DNA of 64,000 bases. Source: Chrysogorgia sp. JL179-B06 (Eukaryota; Cnidaria; Anthozoa; Scleralcyonacea; Chrysogorgiidae). The position numbers were made by a program, and so were the translations under genes. Where the stretch lies: NCBI GenBank assembly GCA_035772405.1, contig JAYKKM010000428.1, positions 2,331,001 to 2,395,000 of the forward strand. The letters run 5' to 3'. Below are positions 51,669-63,570 of the stretch, piece after piece. Below the pieces are notes generated by a model. The model saw nothing but the letters and a program-made list of their open reading frames with translations, did no database searches and was not told the origin of the DNA. Numbering within the stretch: the stretch's first letter is position 1; each line of letters starts with the position of its first letter.

Positions 51669-52590
51669 GTAAGTAGACACCAACACAATACGTTGTGTTC
51701 CATGTAGATGTATAGGTTAGTCTTCGATCTCCATGATTTGTTTACGCCGGAGAACTTGGACAGTTGGACATAGTACCTATTACTTTATCATCAGTCATCA
51801 CAGATATCAACCTGGTGCAAGGATGTTTAAAGTGATAATGGTGATATATGCCACGTTCACTTTCAGCAATATACGTGAAATTGTTTTATATTTACATCTA
51901 CTCCCACACTGCTTAAATTTTTGTATGGTACATTATGTTGCCCAATGCTACTCAAGATTATCAGTAGTAATAGCAAAGCAAAGTCCATCTTTGTTATGTA
52001 CTTATATGTTACATCAGATAACACATACCAATATACTAATGAGGAAAAAACAGACTGTAATTTATATACAGACTGCAATTTATATACAGTACAATACATA
52101 TTCAAGGAAGTCATCATGACCAGCTCACAAAATCAACTACAATGGTCATCTATAGTAGTTAATGCCTGTATTATTGGCAATATATGTATACTGTACACTA
52201 AATAAAAATCAGTGTCTGTCTGTTTGATACTCAGAATGGCTGAGGGTGGCATCTTATTTATGGGTGCTTTGAGAGCTTTCATAATTTCTTATATAAATAT
52301 CGATACTTTTGATACTCACAATTCAAATGAGGGTGATTCAATACTTATCACATTGATCATGTTATCCTGTGATGCCTGGCTAATCATGTATGCACCTGGG
52401 TTTCCCACGCGAGACACGCTAGGGACATAAATGATTACAGATCATTAATAGTGCAGGTACCTCAGTCATTGAAGGAAATGTCGATGGTATTTTTAAAAAA
52501 AATGTGAATTAGTGAAAATATAAGTATACTGTTAGTATAATATAAACCCTTATAATAGGTACTGTAGAAAAAGTAAAATTGTACCTATTA
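51669..52590 (+). other. UBR3 intron 1, first part, no gene seen
   Basis: AT-rich unassigned sequence; a short duplicated ACAGACTGTAATTTATAT / ACAGACTGCAATTTATAT pair at 52,050-52,090. The frames here are short and have no recognised domains. Confidence 0.4.
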
Positions 52591-53645
52591 GTCAGGGAGC
52601 ATATGTCCAAAAATTAGGATCCGTGGGAAATTTGTGATTAAAGCAAGCCACTCAGCTAGCCGTGTTTAGGGGACCATAAATAACAAGAAAAGAGATGTTG
52701 CCAAGTCTGCAACCTGCACGGAGGTGTTTTAGGGGGTATTTTCCAAAATGACGTCAAATACCTAGCATGAAAACGAGGCTCTGAACGAAACTTGTCTGTA
52801 TCTTTGGTATAAAGTGATAAAATCTCGCCAAATTCACACAACTTCTTTGGGAGGCCTTTGTGCATTACGTCGAGATATATTGTAAAGGTTCATGAGCGCA
52901 GCATATCTGCGCTTTATAAATTAAGTTGATATTATTGACTCATAGCTGGAGTATGACATTCTTAGAACTAAGAGTATCGATTTGTCAGTCCTGATAGTCC
53001 TTTTGAAATCAAATTGCTTATCCAGAGGTTGAATATCAATATGAAATATATAAATGTTGATCAGGAAAAATAGGATTGCATATTAATTGCGTTGTAGTAT
53101 TCTCAGTCTCAGAAAATGTAATTTCTTGGTGTGGGTTGCCTGTGTTTTTTTACATCAAATCCGCAGAAAATGCCCTCTAAATGGACAAAAAATATTAGAA
53201 ACCATTACATTATCCTACAGCATGGCAATATTCAACCTCCATTTTGATGAACAAGATTTTTCGAAGTCTGGTTTGTTTCGAGGGCATTTTGTGGCAAAAA
53301 CCGACAATACAGAGCCTCGTTTTGATGTTGAAATGATCATGTGACTGAAAAATGATAGCTTCACTTACACTCTGCGACATTCTAAATAAGTCATGTTAGT
53401 TTGGCCATGGTTTGGCATGAATTCAGCCCATTTTACCAAGGATACAATCGCGTTTCATTCAGAGCCTCGTTTTCATGCTAGGTATTTGACGTCATTTTGA
53501 AAAATACCCCCTTAAACACCTCTGTGCAGGTTACAAACTTGGCAACATTACTTTTCTTCTTATTTATGGTCCCCTGAACACGACTAGGATAATGGCTTGC
53601 TTTAATCACAAATTTCCCACGGGAGCACAGATGCTCGCTGACTAT
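52590..53645. mobile_element. 1.05-kb TIR element
   Basis: The left arm (GTCAGGGAGCATATGTCC ... TTGTGATTAAAGCAAGCCA ... GACGTCAAATACCTAGCATG, 52,593-52,795) returns inverted at 53,445-53,642. The centre (52,800-53,440) is unique and has no recognised transposase, so it is a non-autonomous DNA element or foldback. Confidence 0.75.
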
Positions 53646-54156
53646 ATTGTAAGGCTTGATTGCTTGTTATAGTTGTATTATATACAGAAATTGTTAACTA
53701 TCAAATAAATTATTCCCATACTAGAATATACTATACTGTATATGTTTTTAAATATCAATATTGAAAATGGTATTGAAACAGTGGTATCAATGAAAAGGTA
53801 GTTGGTATCACCCACCACTATAATTTATCTAGAGGGGAGGGCTATGGCATTTTTGAGGGGAGTCATGACTTTTCAACAGTAGGTTTGGGGGCTTTCGAAA
53901 ATTTCCAAAAAATAAAACAAGGAAACAGGGTTTCATATCACATGAGGGGTGGCTCCTCTAGATAAATTATGAAATTATTTATCTTGAAGTTGTCATTTTT
54001 GACAAAATGTGTTAAATAATCTTGCCAAGATCTTGGGTGCAGAATGTCTCCCAGGGGCACACTTAATTTCCTGATACAAGTTTACAATGGGAGCTCAGCA
54101 ACATCACAATGCTGTTAAATTCCATTGTATTTGTAACCTGAAATAAAAGTATCTTT

Positions 54157-54159
54157 CTA

Positions 54160-54237
<78 letters not shown>

Positions 54238-54238
54238 A
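54157..54238. repeat. (TCTG)n microsatellite, left
   Basis: About 19 perfect TCTG units after GAAATAAAAGTATCTTTCTA, which looks like the 3' end of a LINE whose tail is TCTG. Confidence 0.95.
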
Positions 54239-55138
54239 CAAACAGTTAGTTGTGGTATGCCACAGGGGTCTATTTTAGGTCCGTTATTGTTTCTTATATA
54301 TATTAATGACCTTCCCTCTTGTTTAATGCATACCAAACCACATACATGTATGTATGCTGATGACACCATGCTAAATGCTGCTGCAATATCTACTTCTGAA
54401 TTACATTTCAAAGTAAAGATTTAGAAAATATCAGAAATTGGCTGTTGTCAAATAAGCTAAGCCTAAATGTTGCGAAAACTGAATTCATGTTCTTCGGAAC
54501 TGTTTTCAGATTGTCTAACTCAAGTAGAAATTTTCCAATTACTATTGGTGAAAATGAAATAAAGAGAGTCAAAAACACAAAATACCTAGGGGGTATATTT
54601 AGATGAAAATCTTACATGGGACGACCACACTGATAAACTCTGCTCCAAAGTTAATCGTTCTATAAGTGGTCTAAGGCAGGCTCGTGATTATGTGACATTA
54701 GATATATTAAAAAGATGTATAATGCCCTGATACAGCCTGTCTTTGACTACTGCGATGCTGTGTGGGGCAATTTAAACAAAGGGCTTGCCAGCAAAATCCA
54801 AAAATTACAAAACCGTGCGGCCTGAATAATTACTTTTCAAGGCTATAACATGAGATCAGCAGATATCCTAGAACGACTAAATTGGGATAATTTAGCTTTG
54901 AGAAGAGATAAGAGGCTTAGCACCTTAATGTAGGATACGATTAATTGTAGAGTTCCAAAATATCTCAGAGATCTATTCTCATTGAACTCTGAAGATAACC
55001 CATACAAATATTTTATTATTGTACATTGTATTTTAGATTGTCTATTTAATTAGTTAGTAATTTAATACGGCTTTCACGTAAAGAAGTTCGTTGTAACTTA
55101 TGAAACTACCGTATTTTTTTTAAATAAAAGTGAATCAA
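54239..55138 (+). pseudogene. LINE RT fragment between two TCTG arrays
   Basis: Reads [20 protein letters not shown], then NDLPSCL, and [19 protein letters not shown] with the intact catalytic YADD (54,355). Later LEDEKYLGG-type text and IQKLQNRAA (54,797) and IRRDKRL. Frameshifts and a stop follow soon after YADD. It is 5' truncated right at the TCTG array and ends in AATAAAAGTGAATCAATCAG plus a second TCTG array, so the array appears to be its own 3' tail family. Confidence 0.82.
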
Positions 55139-55141
55139 TCA

Positions 55142-55209
<68 letters not shown>

Positions 55210-55211
55210 GA
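55139..55211. repeat. (TCTG)n microsatellite, right
   Basis: About 18 units following the LINE 3' end AAATAAAAGTGAATCAATCA. Confidence 0.95.
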
Positions 55212-55559
55212 ATTTAGATTTCAGCAGAGTGACCCAAGAATAAAGAGCTCTAAATTAGTTAGTTCTAAAACAAACTAGGTGAATAGAACAAAGGAATTGT
55301 GTTCAAAGAAAAATTGTTTTAAAAATTTGTTAAAGTGTCCAAAAATTTGTTAAAGTGTTAAAGTGTGTGAAAATATCCACAATAGACACTTCCCAAATAT
55401 GATTCAAAATATGATTCAATATCCACAATAGACACTTCCCAAATATGATTGGCATGCATAATTGCTTGAAATTGAGGTTGGATAAGAAGGATAACAGTGG
55501 AAGTTGATTGTCGAAGTTATTGTAGTGTTGAGAAAGACTATTGTTGGTGACTGACTCAG

Positions 55560-56840
55560 CAGCAGTTATCTTTATGCAGAGTCAAGTAAAGCGTGTTTGT
55601 CAGGTTTTCCTACTGGTTTATTGTGTCATCATTTGTTTGTGGCATAATTAGTGTGTGTGGGTGTTGCATCATGTGTTAAGCATGGGTGTATTGTTTGTTG
55701 GTTTGTGTGAAGAATTTGTAAGGTGTCGGTAATTGTGAAGTGTAGGTATTAGGTATACCAACTTTCTATTGTAAGTCGCTGTTTTTAGTTCGTACTAAAG
55801 GCAATAAAGGCAATACATTCGTTTGTATGTGGTGTTCAGCAATTTGATTAGTTCTGTCCCCGTTTCTAGTAGCTTGTTTGTGTTCAGTTAGTCTGATTTT
55901 CAGGTTTCTGCCGGTCTCACCAATATTAAAGTGTCCTGCTATTCAGCACATTTGATCTTGTAAATTGCACCCTGTATGTCATGTCAGCATATGTCGCAAA
56001 GTGGTCATAGCCATAGGTTGGTGGGCTACACATGCATGTTGTAGGATCGTAAAATATGTGCAGTAGTTTCTGACGTACCTTTAATAATCCCCTCGCGTAA
56101 GCGAGGTCGCGAACGAGCGAAGCGAGTGTGATAATCTCGCCGGCGCAGGGATCCATAAAAAGGGTGATCCGTTTGAATCGGACAATTTTTTTGGGTGATC
56201 CGTTTGAATCGGACAATATTTTGGCAGAAACGCTAGTCGCCATTGGCGAGTCGTGATCTGACGAACTACATAAAGAGGTTTTTACGAAGAGTATACATAT
56301 TTGCGTAATACAATAGGTATGTGTGTTATGTATTGACTCGCTAATTCAAAATCTGTTTTCAGAATTGGGTGGTGTGTGTGTGTGGGGGGAGGGGGGGGGG
56401 GGGTGGGTGGTAGTACTAGTAGAAAAGGCGAGCGAGGGGATTATTGCGGATTCGTATTTCTAGTCTAGTTTAATGTATGGTATTGTTGCTGTTGTCATGG
56501 TTATACTGCTGTCGGTCTCGTTGTTTCATTCAATAAAGTTAGTATACAGTGTTGTTTATTAAAGTTAGTATACACGCCGAAGGTATTCGTTTTTGTTGCG
56601 TAGAGTGAATGGATGAATCGAAAATAAGTTGTGCTCGTCTTGTCACTGTCTTGACGCTTGATACCGTTGGGTTGTAGGATCAGGATGATTTATCCAGCAG
56701 TCTATCAGCGTGTGTAGGTTTTCTGTAAACACTAGTCCTTAGTTTGTTCTTGTACCAAACTGTCTAGAAAAGGAAGAGCTTCATTCTCCTCGATTTCTTT
56801 GGTAAATTGTATGTCACAGAGGGAGGGACTTAAAATAGGC
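55560..56840 (-). pseudogene. Penelope-like retroelement remnant with GIY-YIG endonuclease
   Basis: On the minus strand 56,835-56,580 reads QFTKEIEENEALPFLDSLV, then with frame changes TSVYRKPTHADRLLDKSS and SVKTVTRRAQLIF, the thumb region of Penelope-like RTs. Further on, 55,985-55,800 reads GAIYKIKCAE and, after a stop and a frameshift, IGETGRNLKIRLTEHKQATR and QIAEHHIQTN: the GIY-YIG nuclease with catalytic Arg and EH motif. Between them sits a later insertion (about 56,045-56,460, with a G-rich run). The left end (55,515-55,575) resembles the terminal repeat text of 16,600-16,710. Confidence 0.8.
56365..56412. repeat. GT/G-rich run
   Basis: GGTGGTGTGTGTGTGTGGGG followed by a long G run (about 56,384-56,402). 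Possibly quadruplex-forming. Confidence 0.8.
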
Positions 56841-57729
56841 GAGAAAAAAGAACCGAGCCAAGCGACAGAAAAGTAGTACGAATGTCAGAGGATTTTTCAG
56901 CGAGTTAAATGTATCGTGACAGGCCACCGATTAATCGAATCGGCTAATCGGTAATTTTTGGTGATCGGCTCATCTGTTATAACAATGCCTTTGACAGTAT
57001 CGACTTGGAGCCATTGTTTTGTAGCAATTTCGGTAAATGTCTGCAAGAGTCTGGGCAACCTCGTAACCCAGGGTCTTACCTCCGCTAACGGGCGATTGGG
57101 TTGGAGTCTGGGATAACGTCTCTGATAGCCCTGCGATTCCTGACCATACACTGTACGGATCTGCACATAATTAGGTACGGTGTCCTGAACCAATTCATTC
57201 TTTGGAGGGTGTACTGTAGCTCTGTCGGAGAGGGTTTTACGTTAATAGCTGAGCAACAGTTTACAGGACCCAGAGATCCACCAAAACTGGAGCGGTCTCA
57301 TAGGTAGAGCAGACCTGCAGGAGAGCCTAAACTCCCCAACTAACTTGTTAGTTGTTAGTTAGTATTTCGTCACTAAATTCTTGACAGTTTACCACCTTTT
57401 CACTTTGCTATAACTTGTTACAATGTTGCCGAGAATTACCCTCTCCTGACCAGAACTATTGTCACACATAAAATGGAGAAAAAACTTACCGTATAATAAC
57501 CAATTACCCCTACTACAGCCCTACCGCCTGAACAATTCATGTAGGGAACCAAACCAGCATAAGAATTAAGGAGTGACTCTTCCAGTGAGATCAACATCAA
57601 GCTAGAGGATGGAGAACTGGGACATTTCCTATGGAGGGTTGCCTAGGAGCATTGCTGTGAAGACAATAAAGTTGCGAACATGCACAAGCATGGACGACGC
57701 CAAGTTGATGGGACAACAAACGAGATTGC

Positions 57730-58195
57730 ACACAGTAAACACATGCAGCAGAACAGGAGACAAACACAAATTAAGTTATCACCCAGAATAGCTGGGGAGC
57801 AGACCAGATCTACTGGCACGATTGTACACACACTAATATTAAAATATCACCCGGAGTAGCCGAGCAGCAGACCAGATGTGCTAGCACGATTGTACACTAT
57901 CACTAATGTTAATTTATACACAGTAAACACATGCAGCAGAACAGGAGACAAACATAAATTAAGTCACCCAGAATAGCCGGGGAGTAGACCAGAAGTACTG
58001 GCGCGATTGTACACACGCTACATGAACATTAAAATAGTAGCCGAGCAGCAGACCAGATGTACTCCGTCTCGGTCACGACTGTACACAAATGTTAATTTAT
58101 ACTCCGTAAACACATGCAGTGCAGAACAGGAGACAATTAAACATAAATTAAGTTATCACGCAGCATAGCTGGGGAGCAGACCAGATGAATCGTAA
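57730..58195. repeat. Tandem array of about 150-170-bp units
   Basis: AGTAAACACATGCAGCAGAA then CAGGAGACAAACA, AAATTAAGTTATCACCC, GGGGAGCAGACCAGAT and ACGATTGTACAC recur three to four times with a shorter CCGAGCAGCAGACCAGATGT variant between. Further GTACAGTA-type words continue to about 58,680. UBR3 intron 1. Confidence 0.75.
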
Positions 58196-58974
58196 GTGCA
58201 GAAGGCAGCTACCGGGCAGGTCCGTTTCCTAATATGCGGGCACAACACGACCCAATAAAGAAGCACAACTAAACGGCGGATCCCAGAAAACTAGCGAAAT
58301 AGCATGACATACGGCCCCCAGCATAACGACGAAAGCAAATACTGACAGCTGCCGACAGTATATGCACTGTATGAAAACAAAGTAGCACAAATTCAGTCCC
58401 AGTACGGACAGTACTACGGACCACAAGCACTATCAGCTAGCCAGTAGGCAACAGCTGAACCTGATGACCCCCTACATGACTGTGCAACAGCAGGGGACAG
58501 ACCCTCAACGCCTTCCACCGACTATGCAAACGCAAACTAATAGCATACAGTCCACCAACGACTGTGCAAAGCACAATAACCCAAGGATAGTCCCAAACGA
58601 CTGTACGAGATCAAAGTAGCACAATGTACTGTCTCCGAGAGGACAGTACGAAGCAAGGGAGCACAATACTGTTTCCAAACAATGAGCAATGTTAGATGAG
58701 GGTTGGGTGGGAGGGAACAAAGTATCGTGTACGATGAACAGCTCGCGAGTAAGCCCTGAAGTGGAGAACCGTCAGATGCCACAAGCTTTTGCACTTAGAC
58801 CCTATTTATAATGCACTTAGACCTATAGGGGTCCAAGGGACCACAAGATCGCCAACACACTTACTTTGCATGGTGTTAATTATTTTTATTTCATAAAGCC
58901 ATAAAAATAAATTAATATTATTAATACCTGTATATCAAGATTAATTGAATTAAGGTTTCAAAAAGAAAAAAAAA

Positions 58975-59320
58975 TGAAAATTAGGTTAGGAAGACTACAG
59001 GGAAAAAATTAATATTAGGTAAGCGGACCACAAGGGAAAAAATAGGTATTAGGGGGACCAGTAAATATTTGAAAATTAGGTAAGGGGGATCACGGGGGGA
59101 ATGAAAATTAGGTAAGGGGAACCACAGGGGAAAAAAGAAAATTAGGTAAGGGGACCACAGCGAAAAAATGAAAATTAGGTAAGTGGGACCACAGGGGTAA
59201 AATTGAAAATTAGCTAAGGGGTCCACAAGGGAAAAAATTGAAAATTACGTAAAGGAGGTCATAGAGAAAAATATATAAAAAAGGGTAAGGGAACCACAGC
59301 GAAAAATTGAAAGTAAGGGT
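58975..59320. repeat. Minisatellite of about 35-40 bp
   Basis: Unit around GAAAATTAGGTAAGGGGACC followed by ACAGGGGAAAAAAT, about eight decayed units; ends 230 bp before UBR3 exon 2. Confidence 0.85.
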
Positions 59321-59550
59321 GATAATTAATTGTGACTTCCTGAAAGAATCTCTCTGATTTTCTTGGGGAAACGTTTTAAAATGACAAATACAACAGATTG
59401 TAAACAGACTATGAAATCATCGACATATATGAAACAGCAAAACTATGAAGAGTTTCTCTATAACGCCCTATAAAGAAACAAGAAAGCCTGTGCTGAAAGA
59501 AAATGCAGCCAACTATGATTGGAAATTAATTGTTGAATTTTTTTCCACAG

Positions 59551-59681
59551 ATTTTGTTCATCCCATGGCAAAATGAGTGCATCTGCAGCCCCTCCTAATG
59601 ACGTCTTATGCATGGCAAAAGCTGTCATTCCTCATTTATTTAATAGACTTTATAAAGAAGTTGAATTATCTTCACACTCAG
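59551..59681 (+). CDS. UBR3: UBR3 exon 2
   Basis: Acceptor TTTTCCACAG, donor CAG/GTAACC, phases 2 and 1. The joined codon is Gly139, followed by FCSSHGKMSASAAPP, whose Cys and His complete the UBR zinc finger (FC..H in the family), then DVLCMAKAVIPHLFNRLYKE, equivalent to the helix after the box. Intron 1 is 7.9 kb and full of repeats. Confidence 0.92.
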
Positions 59682-59904
59682 GTAACCAGCTGCTATATAG
59701 TACATCTTAAACTCATTTATAATTCTTATTATATGGCTTGGCTTGTGAGCGGTCTTAACGCAGCTTTTCTGCAATCTCGTTGGTTGCTGAGCTGTCTTTA
59801 CTCTTTATAAACGGGTAAAGAACGGTCATCACAAAACAACTGAAAAGTTTTTAAAAATAGCGGAAAAATTTGAGGAAATGTGAGAAATTTAAAAGAGCCA
59901 TATA

Positions 59905-60057
59905 ATAAAAACCTTATTAACCTCGTTTGGTCGGTTTTTACGGCAACATTATCCTGCCCTTGGTCTCCTTCGTCGTCGGTCTGTACTAAAAGACCACGGG
60001 CAGGATAATTTTGCCGTAAAGACCTCCCGCTCGGTCAATACGTTTTTAATAAAGGAA
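59905..60057. repeat. Hairpin element, CGGTCGTT-type core
   Basis: TTTTTACGGCAACATTATCC and TGCCCTTGGTCT are mirrored by AGACCACGGGCAGGATAATT and TTGCCGTAAAGA; ends TTATTAACCTCGTTTGGTCG / CGGTCAATACGTTTTTAATAA. Confidence 0.75.
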
Positions 60058-60084
60058 TAATTCACTCAAATCCTACTTAAAACA

Positions 60085-60645
60085 AAGGAAATCAGTATCA
60101 AGACAGAGGTTTGGATATTTGATGAAATATGTACTCTTCGTCATACTTCTTCGTATTTGTAGTACATCCTATAGACCACTTTCATTAATAGCCAACGCTT
60201 TAAATATTCTTTTATGTGCAACTAAATGAGCCTTCTTGGCCTCATTACCAAGCAAAGATCCTTTTGAATTGCATACACACAAACGAGGATAGAAAGGCTT
60301 ATTAAAATGTACATAAAAGAATATTCAAATTAGTTGCTATTATGAACTACAAATTAAACTCATTAATAATTCATAAAGATAGAACAAAGGAAATCAGCTT
60401 CAAGACGGAGGTTTGGATATATGATGAAAGACTCTTCGTCATACTTCCTCGTATTTGAATTAGTAGTACATCCTATGCAACTACAAATAAAACTCATTAA
60501 TAATTCATAAAGATAAAATAAAAGAAATCAGCTTCAAGACAGAGGTTTGGATGTATGATGAAAGACTCTTCGTCATACTTCCTCGTATTTGAATTAATAG
60601 TACATCCTATGCAACTACAAATTAAAGTCATTAATAATTTCATGA
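60085..60645. repeat. Three direct repeats of about 130 bp, first split by a family D element
   Basis: GAAATCAGCTTCAAGACAGA followed by GGTTTGGATATATGATGAAA and CTTCGTCATACTTCCTCGTA at 60,088, 60,388 and 60,522. In the first copy a family D element (about 60,172-60,350, CCACTTTCATTAATAGCC ...) interrupts after ACATCCTAT. Confidence 0.75.
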
Positions 60646-61483
60646 ATTATTTATTATTAAAGAATATTTATTATTCAAGAATGTTAATTTAATGAGTTTC
60701 TTCCAACTTTTGCACTCTCATATTATATGGTATGCACATTTATATGGTACATGTATGTGACTTGTATGTGGTGTATGTTTTCAATTTGTAAATGGAATAT
60801 GGTAAGCGTATGAATTTAGTGGTTGTCCAGCGCCCAATCACAACCTGGAAATGAGATAGACAATCTGGTGACAAGTAGTGAGAAGCCTATCAATTTTGTT
60901 TAGGACAGTACTTTATACATGTAGTTAAGGTGGTTCCCTGTGGTTTTCTACATAATCCATAACTATATTGGAAGCTTATTTTTTCCCTTTGTGACTTATG
61001 TTCATGAAATTCTCTAGTAAGATTAGTGACATTCTAGCAATTACCTTTGTGTTGTTATTTACCTTTTCTATGGGAGCAACGAGTCTAAAATATAACATTT
61101 TTTATATTTTTCATCTTTCCTTGGCCATTTCTCGCGTTTCCTTGGTGAAATTTATTCAAACTTCATAGTCTTGTGAGAATTACTTCGAGAAACATTTTAG
61201 TCAAAAATAAATGTAGGGTTGTTAAGCAAAATTTCTCTGATAGGATTTTTGGAAAAAATAATTGAAAAGGTATAAGCTTCATCTTGAAGTGTGCAGAACT
61301 ATTTTCAAAACAATTCACCGAAGGAAACGCAAGATATTTGCGTTTATTTTCGGGCTTTTTTACGCGTGATGACGTCATAAAATGTCCCGATTATCAGTAA
61401 ATTTCCCGCAAAATTAGCCACCAGCTCCCGCGGTCATAAAACCATAGGGAGCCACCTTAATGTATATTTACACACTCAACCTC

Positions 61484-61552
61484 GTTCCCAGGACCTTATC
61501 AGGCCCAAAAGCGGGGGCGGGCGGGGAGCGGAGATAAGGCCCTGGGAACGAG
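61484..61552. repeat. Short hairpin
   Basis: AACCTCGTTCCCAGGACCTTAT is mirrored by ATAAGGCCCTGGGAACGAGGTT around a GC-rich loop GCGGGGGCGGGCGGGGAGCGG. Confidence 0.8.
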
Positions 61553-62339
61553 GTTGCTGCGATTAATCGGCCGATTTCTTATCCTGGTGCATGTTATGCA
61601 GTGGATTTACTCTGTTACTCGTGAGAATATTGGAACATCTGTTCGCGAAGGTCTTCTAAAAGGCTAGCTCGTCCCAGCCGCTCGCCTACATTCCTACAAA
61701 TTACGAGAGCGCGCGGAAATTTGAGAGGAAGGCGCGCGAGATCAACCATTGCTGGCGCTCTATTGCTAGCCTGCGCCGCCCCTAGCCTGCATACTCCCGA
61801 TTTCCTTCCTTCCTACAAAAGAAGAGCCTGCCTTCGCAGGCTGGCTAAAAGGGATGACTCAAAAGGACATTCACATATTGTAGAACTTCACATATTCTAG
61901 AACTTCTAACCTTAATCTCAATCCTAACCCTAACCTTGATCCTAACATTAAACTTAACCCTAACCGTAGCTAACCCTAACCTAACGAAACATAAAGACCA
62001 GACATCCCCCTTCGGCGAATGCTTCTTGTTACTTCCATGATTATATAACATGCACTTGGATAAGAAATTGGCCTAATTAATAACGTAGCCTTAAATAACG
62101 TAGTTTATTAGGGAGAAAATGCACAACACGGACGCGAATGTTGTAATTAGTATGTGATGCGAATGCATGTAAACGTTCATATTCATCAAAAATCCTAAAG
62201 ATATTAAGTGGCTTTGGCTGAGAAAATCGAACGAAAAGTTTATGTAAATCAGGAGGATTTTGTATCACATATACAACTACTAATGAGCCGGCATCGATTT
62301 ATTTTGTTTTTTCTTTGTGAATTATTAATGAGTATTATA

Positions 62340-62432
62340 TGTAGTATTTAAAACACGAGAAGGAGCGTTTTATCATACGCGCGAGCATTTTAGATATGAT
62401 AAAACGCGAGTTCGAGTGTTTTAAATAGCTTC
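62340..62432. repeat. Hairpin element
   Basis: TATTTAAAACACGAGAAGGA with GCGTTTTATCAT pairs with ATGATAAAACGCGAGTTCGA and GTGTTTTAAATA. 380 bp upstream of UBR3 exon 3. Confidence 0.75.
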
Positions 62433-62811
62433 AAAAACAATTGATTGTAATCACTAGGGAGTGTACTGGTTTTTATTTTCTATTAGAGGTAAATTGGATT
62501 GATGTATGAAATGCAAATTAGCAGGAATTTTATATAAAGTTCGTAAAGACTTTATATAATTTTCATGCTGATTAGTGTTCATGGATTTTATCAGGTATTA
62601 AAGCCTTGCGCGTGACTAAATACGGAAATGTGATTGGACAATTTGGTTAATGAATATTAATGAGTTTTTGAATTACTTTTAAATACACAGATAACGAGAT
62701 TTGTCTGCTTACAAACAAAGAAGCTTTGAACATTTCACTGAATTCAACCAAATTCTTTCTTGCATAGCCTGCAACTATATAAATGTATGTTTTCTGTTAT
62801 TTTTATAACAG

Positions 62812-63174
62812 AGGACTCCATTACATCTGTGAATGATGATATTGATGAGCTAGTGGAGTTTTTACAAGAACTATGCAAAGGAGAGGTCATACGAAGTGTT
62901 ACATGTGATGTAATAGTACAAGAGTGTCAGGATGTATATTCCAACTCAGATATAACATGCAGCATAGATAGCGAAACATTACTCTATCAACATCACATGA
63001 ATTACCGTGAAATAGAACCACCAATCACCTATCTGGGTTTATTACTGGAAATTACAATTAAGTTGGATTTTCCTGAAAATCTTGTAACATTTCTTCTTCA
63101 GCTGCTGCCTAACGAAAAATACAAGGTTTGTTTAACTCACAATCTTTCCATTCCAATTCGTATTTTACTGTACA
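62812..63174 (+). CDS. UBR3: UBR3 exon 3 (3' part beyond window)
   Basis: Acceptor TTTTATAACAG; phase 1 joins G/AG as Glu183. The exon reads DDIDELVEFLQELCKGEVIR early on and YLGLLLEITIKLDFPENLVT followed by FLLQLLPNEKYK near its end, which match the UBR3 segment after the UBR box (FPQKMVTFLLNMLPD-type). I end it at the strong donor ACA/GTAAGT (63,175); an alternative is AAG/GTTTGT at 63,126. The remaining exons, including the RING domain, lie right of the window. Confidence 0.85.
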
Positions 63175-63189
63175 GTAAGTCAGGGGCGT

Positions 63190-63570
63190 CACTTAAAGTG
63201 CCTATCTCACGTTTGGCGATTTTACATGTCCGTAATATTTGGGTCTTCCTGAGAAAAATCATAATATATATATTGTCAGCCGAAAAGTTCATCTTCATGG
63301 AGTTTTTCGCTGTCAAAGTTACCAGATGTGATGTCACAAGAGGTATTTCAAGTTACCAGATGTGATGTCACAAGAGGCATTTCAAACCAGTTTACTTTTG
63401 TTACTTTTGCCACAAAAATGCCTCTTGTGACATCACATCCGATAACTTTAACGGTAAAAAAGTCCATGAAGATGAAATTTTCGGCTGACAAGATATGTTA
63501 TGATTTTTCTCAGGAAGACCCAAATATTACGAATAGGTAAAATCCTCAAACGTGAGATATGCACTTTAAA
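63190..63570. repeat. MITE family B, copy 3
   Basis: CTTAAAGTGCCTATCTCACG then TTTGGCGATTTTAC is mirrored at 63,533-63,568. Inner arms TGTCAGCCGAAAAGTTCATC / GATGAAATTTTCGGCTGACA. AGGTATTTCAAGTTACCAGATGTGATGTC is directly duplicated inside. It starts about 15 bp after the UBR3 exon 3 donor. Confidence 0.8.

Noticed and set aside
61918..61985. Chromosome end
   Set aside because: CCCTAA-like repeats are short, irregular and interstitial, inside a UBR3 intron.
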